Below are positions 1-11,112 of a stretch of DNA of 64,000 nucleotides, one piece after another. The DNA comes from Chamaecyparis obtusa (Eukaryota; Streptophyta; Pinopsida; Cupressales; Cupressaceae). The stretch's first letter is position 1. Every line of letters starts with the position of its first letter. The notes under the pieces are model-generated. The model was not told the origin of the DNA, made no database searches, and saw nothing but the letters and a program-made list of their open reading frames with translations. The stretch spans positions 124,001-188,000 of the forward strand of contig BSBK01002049.1 of the NCBI GenBank assembly GCA_027943335.1, read 5' to 3'. Both the position numbers and the translations under genes were made by a program.

Positions 1-1035
1 TTTAGGAGCTAAGACCTTTTGTATTTCCTGTACCCTTTCTGGGTCAATCCTGATCCCATCTTTAGACACAATATGACCCAACAATCTTCCCTCCTTCATA
101 GCAAAATTGCACTTTTTTGGATTCAAGGATATTCCATATTCTAAGGCTTTATTAAAAATCTTTTCAAGATGATAACAATGGTTTTCTGCAAGTTTGGAAA
201 AAGCTGTCATATCATCTTGATATAAAACCATAAATAAATCAATGAAGTCCTTAAATGCAACATCCATAGCCCTCTAGAATGTTGCCCCAACATTTCTTAA
301 TCCAAATGGCATTCTAACATATACATAAGCTCCCCAAGGAGTTGTAAAAGCAATTTTAAATTGTTCTGACTCCTTGACCAAGACTTGGTTATATCCTGAG
401 AATCCATCCATCATTGACAATAATTCACAACCAGTGACTTTATGCAACATTGCCTCCATATTAGGTAGTGAGTAATTTTCTTTCAAGGATGCCACATTCA
501 AATTTTTGAAATCTACACATAGTCTTATGTCTCCATTCTTTTTTCTAACTGGGACTAAATTTGAAACCTGAGTTGAGTACCTTATAGGTTGAATTATTCC
601 TGTATCACTAAACTTAGTAAGTTCTTGTTGCATTTTGGGGGCTAACAAAGGATTGATTGGTCTCTTCTTTTGCCTAAATGGTCTGACATCTCCATTCAAA
701 GGAATCTCATGCTAAAATAGGTCTTGTCTATAAGCCTTAAGGTCATCATAAGACCATGCAAAAACATGTTTGTATCTTCTCAACAATTTTATCAAATTGG
801 ACCTAATATGAGGTTGCAGTCCTTTCCCAATATAGACCTTTTGAGAAGCATTATGTGATCCTAAGTTTATTTCTTCCAAGTCATCAATTTTAGTGGTACT
901 AGCCTTCATCATGTGTTCATCTTGATTAGTATATAATTCTTTTAATTCTTCTAGACCTTTTGGTATATGGTTTGTATTTAGTTGGATAACCTGATTTCCT
1001 AAAATCATATCTTTCCCATTTTCTTGTTCTAACAA
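1..1035 (-). pseudogene. E1 reverse transcriptase domain with upstream linker (partial)
   Basis: Ty3-type reverse transcriptase in one frame down to the window edge. The linker (about 1,035 to 760) is followed by FAWSYDDLKAY, RPFRQKKRPINP, NLVPVRKKNGDIRLCVDF, DGFSGYNQ and MPFGLRN. The catalytic box reads YQDD at 211-222, where most Ty3 elements have YVDD, YIDD or YLDD. Beyond it comes the conserved GYS-like LEYGISLNPKKC segment. In-frame TAG codons break it at about 709 (after QDLF, where T2 has CAG for Gln) and at 274-276 (GATF-stop-RAMD). The second stop is also present in T2. Integrase lies beyond the left edge. Confidence 0.85.
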
Positions 1036-1119
1036 ATTATTGCAATCAATAAGTTGACCCTCATATGAACCAAGGCATTGAATAAACTTCTAAACATCAT
1101 GATCATCTTCAAAAACTTG

Positions 1120-1785
1120 CTAATTATAAATATTATCTAGAATGACAGGCCTACTTTTTATTTTAACTATTGAGATACCACTCAAAGTTAAATCATCTTG
1201 TCTTAGAGCAACATTTGCTAAAAAATCAGCCATCATGTTCTTAGCCCTCTTAACCCAAGTAATATTAAAGGCATCAAACAATTCTATTTGATCCCAAATA
1301 GCATGCTTATACATTCTCAATTTATCATTTTTCACTGCATATTTGGATCTAACTTGGGCTACTACAAGTTCTGAATCACCAAAAACACTCAAACATTTGA
1401 TTCCATGTCTTAAAGCAATATCAATCCCTAAAGATAATGCCTCATATTCTGTAGTGTTATTGGTACATTGAAAGGTTAATAAGAAAGAGTATTTGAATGT
1501 GGTACCTGATGGTGAAATGAACAAAATTCCAGTGCCAGATCCTTCTTTTGAACATGCTCCATCGAAATACATCTTCCATAGCCCACCTTGTTGTCCTTTC
1601 AGCTCTACAATCAATGGGTCACCCTCCTTAACTGCTTGAGGAATTTCCTCAAATTTGAAGTTTTCCATATCAACACTTACACAACAATTGAGTTGGTCAT
1701 CGTTGATATCAATCATGTGAGGGGTCCTAGGTTCTCTAAAGATTTTAACACTTTCACCATCCATATTAAAAGTGGCAAATGACAA
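1120..1785 (-). pseudogene. E1 plant-type (archaeal-like) RNase H domain located upstream of RT
   Basis: This 221-residue segment is an RNase H of the RVT_3 / archaeal-like class that Tat elements acquired in addition to the Ty3 RNase H. It starts WKMYFDGACSKEG (first Asp), followed by NNTTEYEAL (Glu), VFGDSELVV (Asp) and KNMMADFLANVAL (last Asp), so all four metal-binding positions are present. It lies after the protease and before RT on the same strand and in the same frame. T2 has the same order. It should degrade RNA in RNA:DNA hybrids during reverse transcription. An in-frame TAG precedes it at 1,792-1,794, in GGSL-stop-CDLS, where related elements read Gln. Position relative to RT is the odd point; family assignment is confident. 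Confidence 0.85.
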
Positions 1786-1845
1786 ATCACACTATAGGCT
1801 GCCTCCCATATGAGCACTCCATTTTTTTGACAATAACATGCCATA

Positions 1846-3141
1846 CTATGGTGGAATATCCACCACCAAAACACTCATAGTAAGCAACTTACCAAGATAG
1901 GCCTGCAATCTGTAAGGCAATGCTTTAATAGTACCAATAACTAGTACTTCTCTAGAATCCATAGCTTGGCACCTTCCATGGGGTGTATCCACTTCTAGGC
2001 CTAATGATTTCATGATTTCCACTGGCATGATAGTATTAGAAGCTCCAGAGTCTATCATACAATTTCTGAGATGTTTGTCATTTACAATTAAGGTAAAAAA
2101 GAAAGGGTTAATTGTTCCAGGCATAGTATTCACAACATTTGTGTCCAAATAAATTTGTGGTACCTCTGAAACAATTTCTCCATTAAGTCCAGTGCTTATA
2201 TCATTAGAAATTTTAGCATGTTCCTTTCTTTCATTATTTTGGGTATCCACAAAAGTGGTACCACTTACCCAATTCAAAGCCTTTTCTTTATGTTCTTCTA
2301 TTCTCATCATTTCCAACAAAGGAACCTTAACTATGATTTGTGACAATAACTTACTCATGTCAATTGGAGTGTACCTTGAATCAATAGCATCTTGCTTGAC
2401 AGCAACGGTTTGTCTATTTTCTTCAAGCATAAGTAGATTGGTGCCATCTTTATGTTGTATCTTTACTTCTTTTTGTATTGCAGGAACTGCCTCTTCATTA
2501 GGCTTCGCCTTCACCTTATATGCAACAGTGGGCTTAGAAAAGGTGACATTTTTCTTTACCCTATATTTATTTACAATCTCAGTAGCACTAGACTTGTCCT
2601 GCATTTTCTCATCATTCTTCTCAATGCTTTTAATAAAAAGGCCAACAGGTTTACTAGCTGGATTTCCCACTACCCTATTCCTAAGGTTGTAATTGCTCTT
2701 GGCTTGAGTTACCATATTAGCTATTATTTGAGCTATCTCTTTATCAGATGGTCTTCTCAAAATAATAGACTCGCCACTCTTTGTGGTGTTACATTGGATA
2801 TTGTCATAACAACAATCTTCTTCATTAGAAAAAACTTGTTGATGATAGGACTCATTCCTAACTTGAGATCCTTGTACATCTTGGCTCTCATCTTCCTCTG
2901 CAGAATCTATATCATCACAAATATAAGAAGATGTCATGCAACATGCTTCTTCATCATAAAAATCTTCCTTACTAACTTCTTGTTCTTCTTCTGCATAAAT
3001 ATTTTGAGTGACAACACAATAATGAGGATCATGAGGTGATTGGCAAGCAACACACCAAGGAATCTCATCAGTCATGTTCACCGAATTTTTGTGTAGTGGG
3101 TCGGGAGTTCTATAACTCAACTTATCTTTCCTTTCTGGCAC
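1846..3141 (-). pseudogene. E1 gag C-terminal region with zinc knuckle, and aspartic protease
   Basis: A 431-residue open segment. Near its start is CVACQSPHDPHYC (about 3,010-3,060), a CX2CX3HX4C knuckle one residue shorter than the usual CX2CX4HX4C of gag nucleocapsids. T2 has the same spacing. A long acidic, Lys-rich linker follows. The retropepsin-like protease is at the end: LRNCMIDSGASNTIMP (about 2,030-2,075) with the catalytic DSG, then GLEVD and VLVVDIPP. The protease would cleave the gag-pol polyprotein. The segment shares its frame with the downstream RNase H and RT, so protease, RNase H and RT were translated as one polyprotein. No stop interrupts this piece. Confidence 0.85.
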
Positions 3142-5038
3142 TATTGGCTTGCCATCTCTCCACTAAGTATTGTATGGATAGTTTTGCATTTTAGGGATTT
3201 TATTGAAGTTTTTGAAGGTGGGTTTGTCATTTGGAGGATTTCTATTATTTCTACTTTCTCCTAGCTTTAGGTCCTTGAGGGCCTTTAAGATTTGTTTCAA
3301 ATGGTCATCCTCCCTTGGTTAAGTATTGTCAGTCCTTGTTTGTTCCTTCTTTTCTTAGATATTGGTTTGTATTCTTCTCTTCTTCCTAACTTCCCTAATA
3401 TTCTTCTATTACTCTCAATATTAATGGCTAATTTGTAAGCTTCAACAAGGTTTCTAGGGTTCTTGTCTCTTAATAAGTACCCCATTTTTTAATCAAAAGC
3501 ATTTAAATATGTAACCAAACAAATTTTATCATCTAACCTGATAATTTGCAGGAGCTTGTGCATAGCCTTTTGAAATCTGACATTGAATTCAACAACACCC
3601 TCATTCTGATTCTTTTTAATATTGTTGAATCCATTTAGCATGAAACCCTCATTTGTTTTGTCACCATACTACTCTTTGAAACAATGCCTGAATTGATCCC
3701 AAGAACCAATACTTCCATGAGGTAATGCTCTAAACCAATTCCTTGCATCTTCTGTGAGAGATTGCATAAATAATTTCATTATCACATCAGCTGGTTCTAT
3801 ATTATAGTCATCTATGATGTCCAAAAAATGCTTGAGATGCTCTTCACAAGTGATCGCATTATTGCCAGTAAATTTAGGGAGTTTCTTTCTAATTTCTTCA
3901 GGAATGGGATTAGGATAGCCAGGTATACCAGTGAAAACCAATTGTTTACATCTCTCATGTATAATCCCTGAGTTAGGAAAATGAGCACCCTGAGATGTGG
4001 ATGCATTAGTATTTGTGGTAGTAGAACCATTAAACCTCCTGGTGGGGGAACACCAGTTGTCTGATTGGTTAAATTTCCAGTAACTAATCCTTGTGTTATA
4101 TTTGAATTGCCAAAGTTGGCAGGCCCTACAGGCCTTTTGAGAATGTTTATTTTCTTTTTCATTTCTAATGATGCAGCTTGTAACTCTGCCTTTTCAAGTT
4201 GTTTGGCTAACAACTCTCGTTCTCTTTTAGCATTCTCTAAGTCTACTTCTAATCTCAAAGCCTAGTTCATATCTCCCTTAGGGTTTATAGGCTCATTGAT
4301 TAAAATACCTTTCTCTTTTTGTTTCCCTTTATCTCTGGGAATTTTTTCTTCAAAAGTTTTCTGAGCAATAGGCTACTTACTTGTATCTTCAAGGATAGGC
4401 ACATAATTTATAGCTTCTAAATCAAGTAGTCATTCTCTTAACTGGTCAGCTTTTAGCATAGCTTGCCTGACTCTCTCTTCCCTTTCCTTTTCTCTCTTGT
4501 CCCTGATGGTAGCCTGTTCCTGAATCCTTCTTTCCAACTCATACACTTCCTCAAATATTTCCTCAGAATCAGTTAGAGTTGTTTCTGATTCAATCCGCAG
4601 TGCTTGAGGGTCTTCCTGCTGCTCTTGAGACTCATGAGGGCCCTGGGGCAATGAAGAACCATGGGTGGAAGGAGGAAGAAAGTCCTGACCACTTCTACTT
4701 TTACTTCTAGACCTTCCTTCTCTCCCATGCTGCCCACTTGGATTCACCCTCCTATTCAGGGGTATTCTTTCACCCTCTTTCTCTGTAGGGGAATAATATT
4801 CTTCATACTGGTTAGGTGGTACACCAGTTGCCTCCTCATATTCTGAGGCATTTCCTTCTTGACTAGGAGGAGGAATATTGTGTCATCTAGGGGTCCCTCT
4901 CTATCTCCAAGTCATAGACATATCATTGGTATCTTTGTCTTTCTTACCCTAGTTTCTTCTAGATGGAGTAGGAATCCCACCCTGCAAACCTTCCTCAGGG
5001 TGCTCCCTACTATAAGATCTTTTATTTTTGAAACTCAT
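3142..5038 (-). pseudogene. E1 gag (capsid part), broken by stops and two frameshifts
   Basis: The probable start is ATG at 5,038-5,036, because the same frame runs (with stops) into the charged segment ending at 4,430. The N-terminal third is rich in Arg, Ser, Glu and Gln and predicted coiled coil (LERRIQEQATIRDKREKE). The frame changes near 3,940 and again near 3,290. The Retrotrans_gag domain is about 3,940-3,300: GYPNPIPEEIRKKLPKF, EEHLKHFLDI, MKLFMQSLTEDARNWF and GYLLRDKNPRNLVEAYKLA. T2 encodes a clearly homologous protein at 43,130-43,660. Gag forms the virus-like particle that packages the element RNA. Stops are at about 4,950 (RRN-stop-GKK), 4,900 and others. Confidence 0.8.
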
Positions 5039-5082
5039 AACTTATATTTTTTTTTTTTTAGTACTAGTTACAAAGATGCTTA

Positions 5083-5091
5083 GAGTCACCA
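5083..5091 (-). other. E1 second PBS-like site in the gag leader
   Basis: On the minus strand GTGGGTGGTGACTC sits about 45 bases before the gag start. The same GGTGGGTGGTGACTC is found in T2 at 41,896-41,909, downstream of a true PBS. TGGTGACTC equals the first nine bases of the T2 PBS. E2 has TGGTGACTCTAC at 11,989. The conservation is seen directly. A role as secondary primer site or packaging signal is inference. Confidence 0.5.
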
Positions 5092-5139
5092 CCCACAATA
5101 TGTGAGATAATCTAAAACCTTAGAAGATTTTCAAATTTG

Positions 5140-5223
5140 TTTTAACTTCTGAGTCGAAAGATAGAATGCAAAGTTGAAACAGACAATCTAGACCAGTGCC
5201 TTATCTATTGGGCAAAAGGAATC
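5140..5223 (-). other. tRNA-Arg-like sequence upstream of E1 gag
   Basis: On the minus strand this stretch reads TTGCCCAATAGATAAGG then CACTGGTCTA, which looks like the box A / D-arm and anticodon-stem start of plant tRNA-Arg. About 45 bases later it has CTTTCGACTCAG, which resembles a T-loop (box B, TTCGA). The same 5' half occurs in T2 LTRs (41,478 and 59,176) and the E3 LTR (17,751). It is not a functional tRNA gene: the acceptor stem and variable region do not pair properly. In Tat elements tRNA-Arg is the presumed primer. Confidence 0.5.
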
Positions 5224-6078
5224 TAAACATATACCTACAAAAGAAGTTCAAGAATAATACATTAACATGCCTTGCATATCATAAAATTTCAAACAGATTG
5301 CCTTGCAAACCAATCTTTTAACCTGATATCATTATCATCAAATTTTCACAAATATAATTACTCCTAGGAACAAATTATGATAAATTTTAATTCTTTCTTT
5401 GAAAGAAACTCATAAATCTATGCCGCACCAGATATATTTTAAATTCCTAACACATAAAACATACAAGAGTAAGCATACAAGATAGAAAGACAAGAACAAT
5501 ATAAGGTAGAAATTGCACTTATTCATATTGAAATCACATTTACAGTAATATATTAAAACCTCTTTACTCAAAGAAACTAGACAAAAATTGTAAAAGTTTG
5601 TCTCGGAGTGACAAGTTTTTGTGTTCTATATTTTTCACCTCCCTTTGAAAGAAACTCTTAAAACTATATATATATGGTCTGATCATCTTGGAATTCCTTT
5701 AAAAAGATGGGAATGCAACAAGCTTCAGATTGTCAAAACCCTAGCCCTAAAGCATAAAAAACAAAATGCAGTACAATTAGGTGGTGGAAAGGCAAAGAAT
5801 CCTTGACTTGCAACATCATCCGTTGTTGTTGTTGACACCTTTGCTTGTAAGCATTGATAACCCTGTAGTAGCCATAAAGAAAGTTGGTGACCACCAACAT
5901 CAGCTAACCCTCACCAACCTTCAAGAAAATTGATGACCCCTGCCCTCAAAATATGTGTCAATGTCAGGATGCCTTTAATCATCTAGAAGATCAAGGTCTA
6001 CTGCAGTGGACTTAGGTATTTTAAGCTTTGTTATTCATCCCATGCAGCCACTTTATCTTTTGAAGGCCATGGGAAATT
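5224..6078 (-). other. Spacer between ORF X and gag of E1; no clear gene
   Basis: About 850 bases without a convincing reading frame. The first ~180 bases next to ORF X can be read in the ORF X frame with TAG and TAA stops (WPSKDKVAAWDE then a stop), so the true end of ORF X may lie somewhat left of 6,079. The rest is AT-rich and may be LTR-like or untranslated leader. I see no TG...CA boundaries here. Confidence 0.4.
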
Positions 6079-9000
6079 CTATATTATCTGTAATTGTGCC
6101 TTTTGCCTCTCCCATCTAGCATCCATCATTATTTTGACATCTACCAAAAATTTAGAAAATTCTACCTCTACCTTTAATGCATCATCCAAAAAGTCATTAA
6201 ATTTATTCATATCTACCCTGCCACCTATTTTGACAAAATTTTCCTCTTTATGCAATCTGAGATCAAAATCTGATCTCCATTGATTTGTAGTTTTCAAAGT
6301 ACCATCGTCATCCTTTATCTTAGGAATGAATTTATTGGCCTCTTCTTCCAAAAATGCTAATTTTGTTTCCACTAACTTGGCTTTTCCTTTGAATAATGGG
6401 AGAAGAGTCTTTATTCTATTTATTTCTTCCCCTACCTGCAGTACTTCCTCAAGTATATCTAGCCTAAAAGGTTGTACCACTACTAACCTTTCAAAAAGTG
6501 GAGTTCTTACTGACCAAATTACCTAAAAAGAATTCAAAATTGAGATGGAATTATTTACTTCTAGTTGCAACTTTGGAAACTTGAGATAGGCAGCATAGAT
6601 TGCCTCAACCTTTTCTTTTAACTTCAAAATCCTATGCTGCAGAATTTCTAGCAATGTTTGTACAATTGCTTTATTTTTACTTTCTTCAATTTCTTCTGAA
6701 GAAGCAATACCTTCCTCACATACTACTTGTACTTCTTTCTCAATTACAACCTCTTTAGGAGGAGGTGGAGGTGTAGCTTCCATATTTATTATTTTAACTT
6801 TTAGTTCATCAACTAGTTTTTCAAATTCTTTCTCCTTTATTATATGCAGCTCCCTATCTTTGACCAAAGTAGTGTAATCATCATACAATTTCTGATGTCT
6901 TTCTGATAGTTGCTTGGTCTTGTCTTCATTCAATTTGGCAAAATTAGTCAAAATTTGAAAAATTTCTACGTCCCCTATATTTTGGATAGACCAAATCATC
7001 TTATCCCCATCCATCTGCTCTTTTATATTCAAAATTGATGGCTTTTTGTCCTTGGGGTAGAGGCTCCACATGGCTAATGCCTTATTCTTTGGGCTATATC
7101 CAAACCCTTTTATTAAATCTCCCACTTGCTTTTCTGAAGTCAGGGTAATATCTTCCTATCTCCTTATTTGATCAATAATAAATGTAGAGGCCAAATCCCA
7201 TCCAGGTAATAATAACATATTAATATCTTTTACTAACCTCCTAGCCTCTTCAGGGGTTATCTCTTCATTCTCTAGATCATAATCCTTTATTGCTTCTAAG
7301 GCCTCAGTGGGAATTTGGCCATCTTCTCCAATCTCCACTATGGAGGCTACTTGCCACTGTTTGTGCCAGAGGAGGAAGTCTTTGAATTCACGAGTCTTGA
7401 TGAATTCATCATCTTTTAGAAAATCCTCTTGCTTCTAGATTCTCTCATCTATGCACATAGCAAGAGGAAATTCTACTTCCTCAACTATCTCCTTCTGTTT
7501 CTTCTTTTCCTCCCTGACCCTTTTTCTAATTTCATGGTCTTAAGTTGTTTGGCCAGGGATGACAGCATCAACCATATCTCTTTTTTCAGCAGGCCTTGCC
7601 TATGATGACTCTCCTACCATTAATTTATGCATTTTAGTAGGTGGTTCTACCTCATTATGAGAGCTTGGAACCTCATTCAAATCAACTATCTCATTTTCAT
7701 CCCCTCTTTCTTCAGGGGCATCAAGAGGAAGTTCTTGGGCAAGGTAACTATGAATAGAATACCCTCCTTCACTATCTTCTTCATATTCTGATGAGGAGTG
7801 CTTCTTCTTCTTTTTTAAATTTTCTAATTTATCCTCAATCAATTGTTCCCCTTGCTCCATCAGAACATTGTAATTTTTCATCACCATCTCTAATCTTTGG
7901 AGATATGGCAGAGTAGGGTAAAATCCTCCAAAATTGACATCTTTTCTTCTCATGGATTTCTCTAGCTGGAATAATTGATCCAGTTGCCAAGACCTTGTCT
8001 TAGCCTCATCCTCATCAAGAATATTTCTAACTACATCCTCTTCATAGGACACATCATGAGTTTTATTAAAAGGGATGGTAGGAGTGTAATATCTCCTAGC
8101 AGCAGCTAAAAATCCCTCGGGATCAACAAATCTAGGATGTGTAGTAGGCATCATAAACTGTAATAAATTTGTGTTAACCTTTTCGAAAGCCCCTTCTCCA
8201 AGTGTTAAATTGGCTAATTTGAAATGCCTAGGTGTGAATGTACCCTTTCTGTATGGGACTAGATGCTCTTTATCTACAAGCATGAGTTTCCAAATGAACT
8301 CAAGGGCTGCAATCTTGGGGGAACATTATTAGGCAAAATGTGGGGTGGTTGTGGGCATCCATAGACCCTTATTACTGTATACCCTTCTCTCAAATAGAAA
8401 TCACCCCAATTGTGATCATGATTATCTTTCCACTTATCTACATATTCCATTGGTCTAAGAAGTTGCAAGGTTCTGATAGGAATTCTTGAAGAATTCACAC
8501 CCAAGTGGATAAGAATAGCATCTACTATTATATTCTCAAAAATACAAAAATTATGCTTAAGGGCCCTTGGACTCCAAACATCTAACCAGGACTGTACAGG
8601 GTTAGGCTTGCTATTCCATTGAAACTTAGGTTTTAAATGTTGTAGACTAAACATATTTACATTATGGTAGAAGATAAGATGCATCAGCATGGAGTAGTGC
8701 AAAAATTTGGGAGGGTATTGCTTCTTTCTTATCATTTCTAAACCCTCATGCATCTTCTGGATACAATATCCAATGTAATCATACCCATGACTAGTGTGGC
8801 ATGATTGGGAATCCATTACCAACATCAAAATTTCAGGGGAAATCCTCTTTTCAGGAGCATGAATACCCAGAATGCTATATAAACCATATGCAATGTATTT
8901 CATATAGAATTTTAGATCTTTAAATGCATAAGGGAGGCCTCCTACCATGGGTGCAATATAGTTTCTGTTTCCCTTAGGGACATATGACCTAATAGTAGTT

Positions 9001-9485
9001 GCAACACCCCTAGACTCCCTCACATATCTATTTGCCAGAGATTACAGGTTAATCTCTGTGGCCATAGGGACATCTATCCTGAAAGTCCTCATGAACACTC
9101 ATCTATCTAGGGTTATCAAAGAAGAACCATCTATCTTTCTAATTGTCTTAGAGAGGGGGTCATATCATTTAGCCAAGGAGACAAGAAGATCAACGTCAAA
9201 AAACACATCAGGGATAATCATCTTTGCAAACCCTAAAGTCCACGGGTTTGACACAGGGATAAGCCTATCTTGATTCTTCTGGAAGTAGTAGAACAAATTC
9301 ATGGCTGGTACGTTGTGAGTCTTAGAATCCCCACATTGTGAATAGACATTAGAGAAGACATCATCACTAATCTTCTTATTTTGGGTAGAACTAGGCAGCA
9401 ATTTTATGAATTCATCAGAAAAACTAACCTTTTGTTGTGCAGTTGCCCTACTGGCTGATGGGGTGCCGACTGTAGTCTAACTCAT
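6079..9485 (-). pseudogene. ORF X: long extra ORF of unknown function upstream of gag in E1
   Basis: The ATG at 9,485-9,483 opens a frame that runs to about 8,300. One single-base shift there (reading resumes as EFIWKLMLVDKEH) leads into a second frame open to 6,079, about 1,130 residues in all. It is interrupted by stops at expected Gln or Trp codons: codon 3 TAG, TGA after SLAK, TGA after TLDR, TAA after EINL, then mainly TAG. The N-terminal half looks globular (GYDYIGYCIQKMHEG, WDVWSPRAL-like). The middle has a Lys-rich/acidic hinge (KKKKKHSSSEYEEDSEGG) and the C-terminal third is predicted coiled coil with a proline run. I do not recognise the family. Ogre elements have an ORF1 of unknown function before gag, and this is the analogous position. 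It could also be the coding part of a separate element. Confidence 0.6.
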
Positions 9486-11112
9486 GATGATTACTATTGA
9501 AAATTCCTGCTCACTCTACAAATTCTGGTCTTTCGTAAGCTCCTTGATCACCAAAAGCTCTGGTTGCTCAAATGTTCTTCGCTCTATAAATGCTCTGCTC
9601 TCTGATTACTCAAATGCTTGGTAGAAATGAGATAATGACCAACCTTTGAGTTTTAACGGTGAAGAATTGATTACAACTTGGTTCCCTGCAACAATGTCAC
9701 TTCTATAATTAAGACTGCGTGCTCTGCAACTTAATGTCTCAGCCGTCAACGAGAGGTGACATATTTTTAAATTTTATCTTTTGGCGATGTAGCGATTGAA
9801 GGAAATTTGAAGTCTCATAATAAATCTGGCACCTTTCTAAATATTTGAGATTCAGTGACTATAGTCTCTCCTTCTAGTCATGGGAATGTATTTCCTCATT
9901 GTGAGATTAAGCGACTAAGCTATTACCACATAATTTTCTAATTGAGATATGGCGACTAAAATTTCTCAAAGTAGCTAGATGTTTTTATGTCTATCAATTC
10001 TTTTCTAGCGATCACGCGACTGAGCCTTTCCTTCTATTAATTTACTTCTCTTAGCGATCGCATGACTATAGTCTTCTAAGTCACCAGATAAAATTTCTTC
10101 TATGTCAGATCTGGCGACTAAGCTTAGTTCATCTTTCAATTTTTAGCTTTCTGAGATTACGTGACTATAGTTTTCTAAGTCACGAGAAGATTATTTCCTT
10201 TTAAGTTTTATTCAGTGATCACCTGACTGAAGTAGACATCTAGCGAACTAGCAACTAAAGGAAGTCTCCTGATTGCTAAATAACTCATTCCCTTCTCTGA
10301 GATTAAATATGAGCCACCCGATCTTCATCTAACAGTAGTCGCTAGGTCTCAGAAAGAAGTAGTGACATCACAGGTTTTCTAGCGACTAAAGGATAACTGT
10401 TAGATGAGAAGTTTATTAAAAAGATCAGATGGTAGTCGCTAGATCTTTTTAATCTTTATAGCTTGTTGACTTTTCTTTCGAGATCTAGTGACTAAAGGAA
10501 ATGCCGTTTGATTTTTCTTTTAGAGAATCAGTGACTATAGTGGAACTCGTAATCACTAGATGTTTTATGTTCTTAGTCCTTTATCTTGAGATCACCCAAT
10601 TGAAGCAACTTCTGATTTAGAGATCTGGAAACTATAGTTTTCCCACTTAATAAATTAAGTCATGAGAAGATTATAAAGCATCTGGAGATTGCATGACTAA
10701 CTTTCACTGCTAGGTCTCAAGAAGATAGAGAATATGCTTCTTTTATCTGGCGACTTGGAGACAAGAGGATTTCTCATGATTGGGAGATAAAGAAAAGTAT
10801 GCTAAGAGTATCATGTGACCTAGTGACCAAGGTAAAAATTAAAGTACACATGCTTTTAGAAAGTTTAAGTGACTTCAAAAAAGTAACAAAGAAATAGAAA
10901 GTCACTTAAAAAAGAAAACTAGGGTTTCCTTTTTAAAATACAATGGCTACTTCCAAGACTTTAAACCCTAACTTCTTTCTCTTTAGATACAAAGACATAA
11001 TAAATCCTAATATCGTTGGAAAATTTTTTACAAACGGTTTATTATGATCAAAAGATGACAAATTTCTTCAAAATTTTGGGGAGAAAATTAGAGTTGGAAA
11101 AAGGCACCAACG
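9486..11112 (-). repeat. Putative E1 5' LTR/leader with dispersed GCGACTA motifs
   Basis: There is no coding potential. The region is full of short degenerate repeats around GCGACTA / TAGTCGC followed by AGATCT-like text, for example near 9,790, 9,950, 10,015, 10,060, 10,110, 10,245, 10,380, 10,437 and 10,490. T2 LTRs carry related words (TTAGCGACAA, CAGTCACTAGTTC), so this looks like U3 sequence. The boundary with the leader is uncertain. A possible LTR end is GTGACA next to TTGTTGCAGGGAACC (minus strand, about 9,680-9,710), but that is not a standard PBS. The start is taken at 11,112. Confidence 0.45.

Larger units (their letters stand above)
1..11112 (-). mobile_element. E1: Tat/Ogre-like Ty3/gypsy retrotransposon, minus strand, 3' part beyond the left edge
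   Basis: Read on the minus strand (right to left) the order is: LTR/leader region, a long extra ORF, a spacer, gag, aspartic protease, RNase H, RT. An additional ORF upstream of gag is known from Ogre elements, and a second RNase H is known from the Tat clade, so the element is placed there. The right end is set at 11,112, where sequence shared with the 3' LTR of E2 begins. The start on the minus strand reads CGTTGGTGCC, perhaps a decayed TG end. It is inferred, not proven, that the extra ORF and the gag-pol part form one element. The alternative is two adjacent minus-strand elements, because tRNA-like sequence typical of Tat LTRs lies between them. The 3' end of RT, integrase and the 3' LTR lie outside the window. 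Confidence 0.65.

Noticed and set aside
2192..3039. Long plus-strand reading frames opposite E1 protease/gag
   Set aside because: They are antisense shadows of a clear minus-strand coding region, with no family motif of their own.
9680..9710. TTGTTGCAGGGAACC as E1 primer-binding site
   Set aside because: It lies after a GTGACA end as a PBS should, but does not start TGG and I cannot match it to a tRNA, so it is not listed as a feature.
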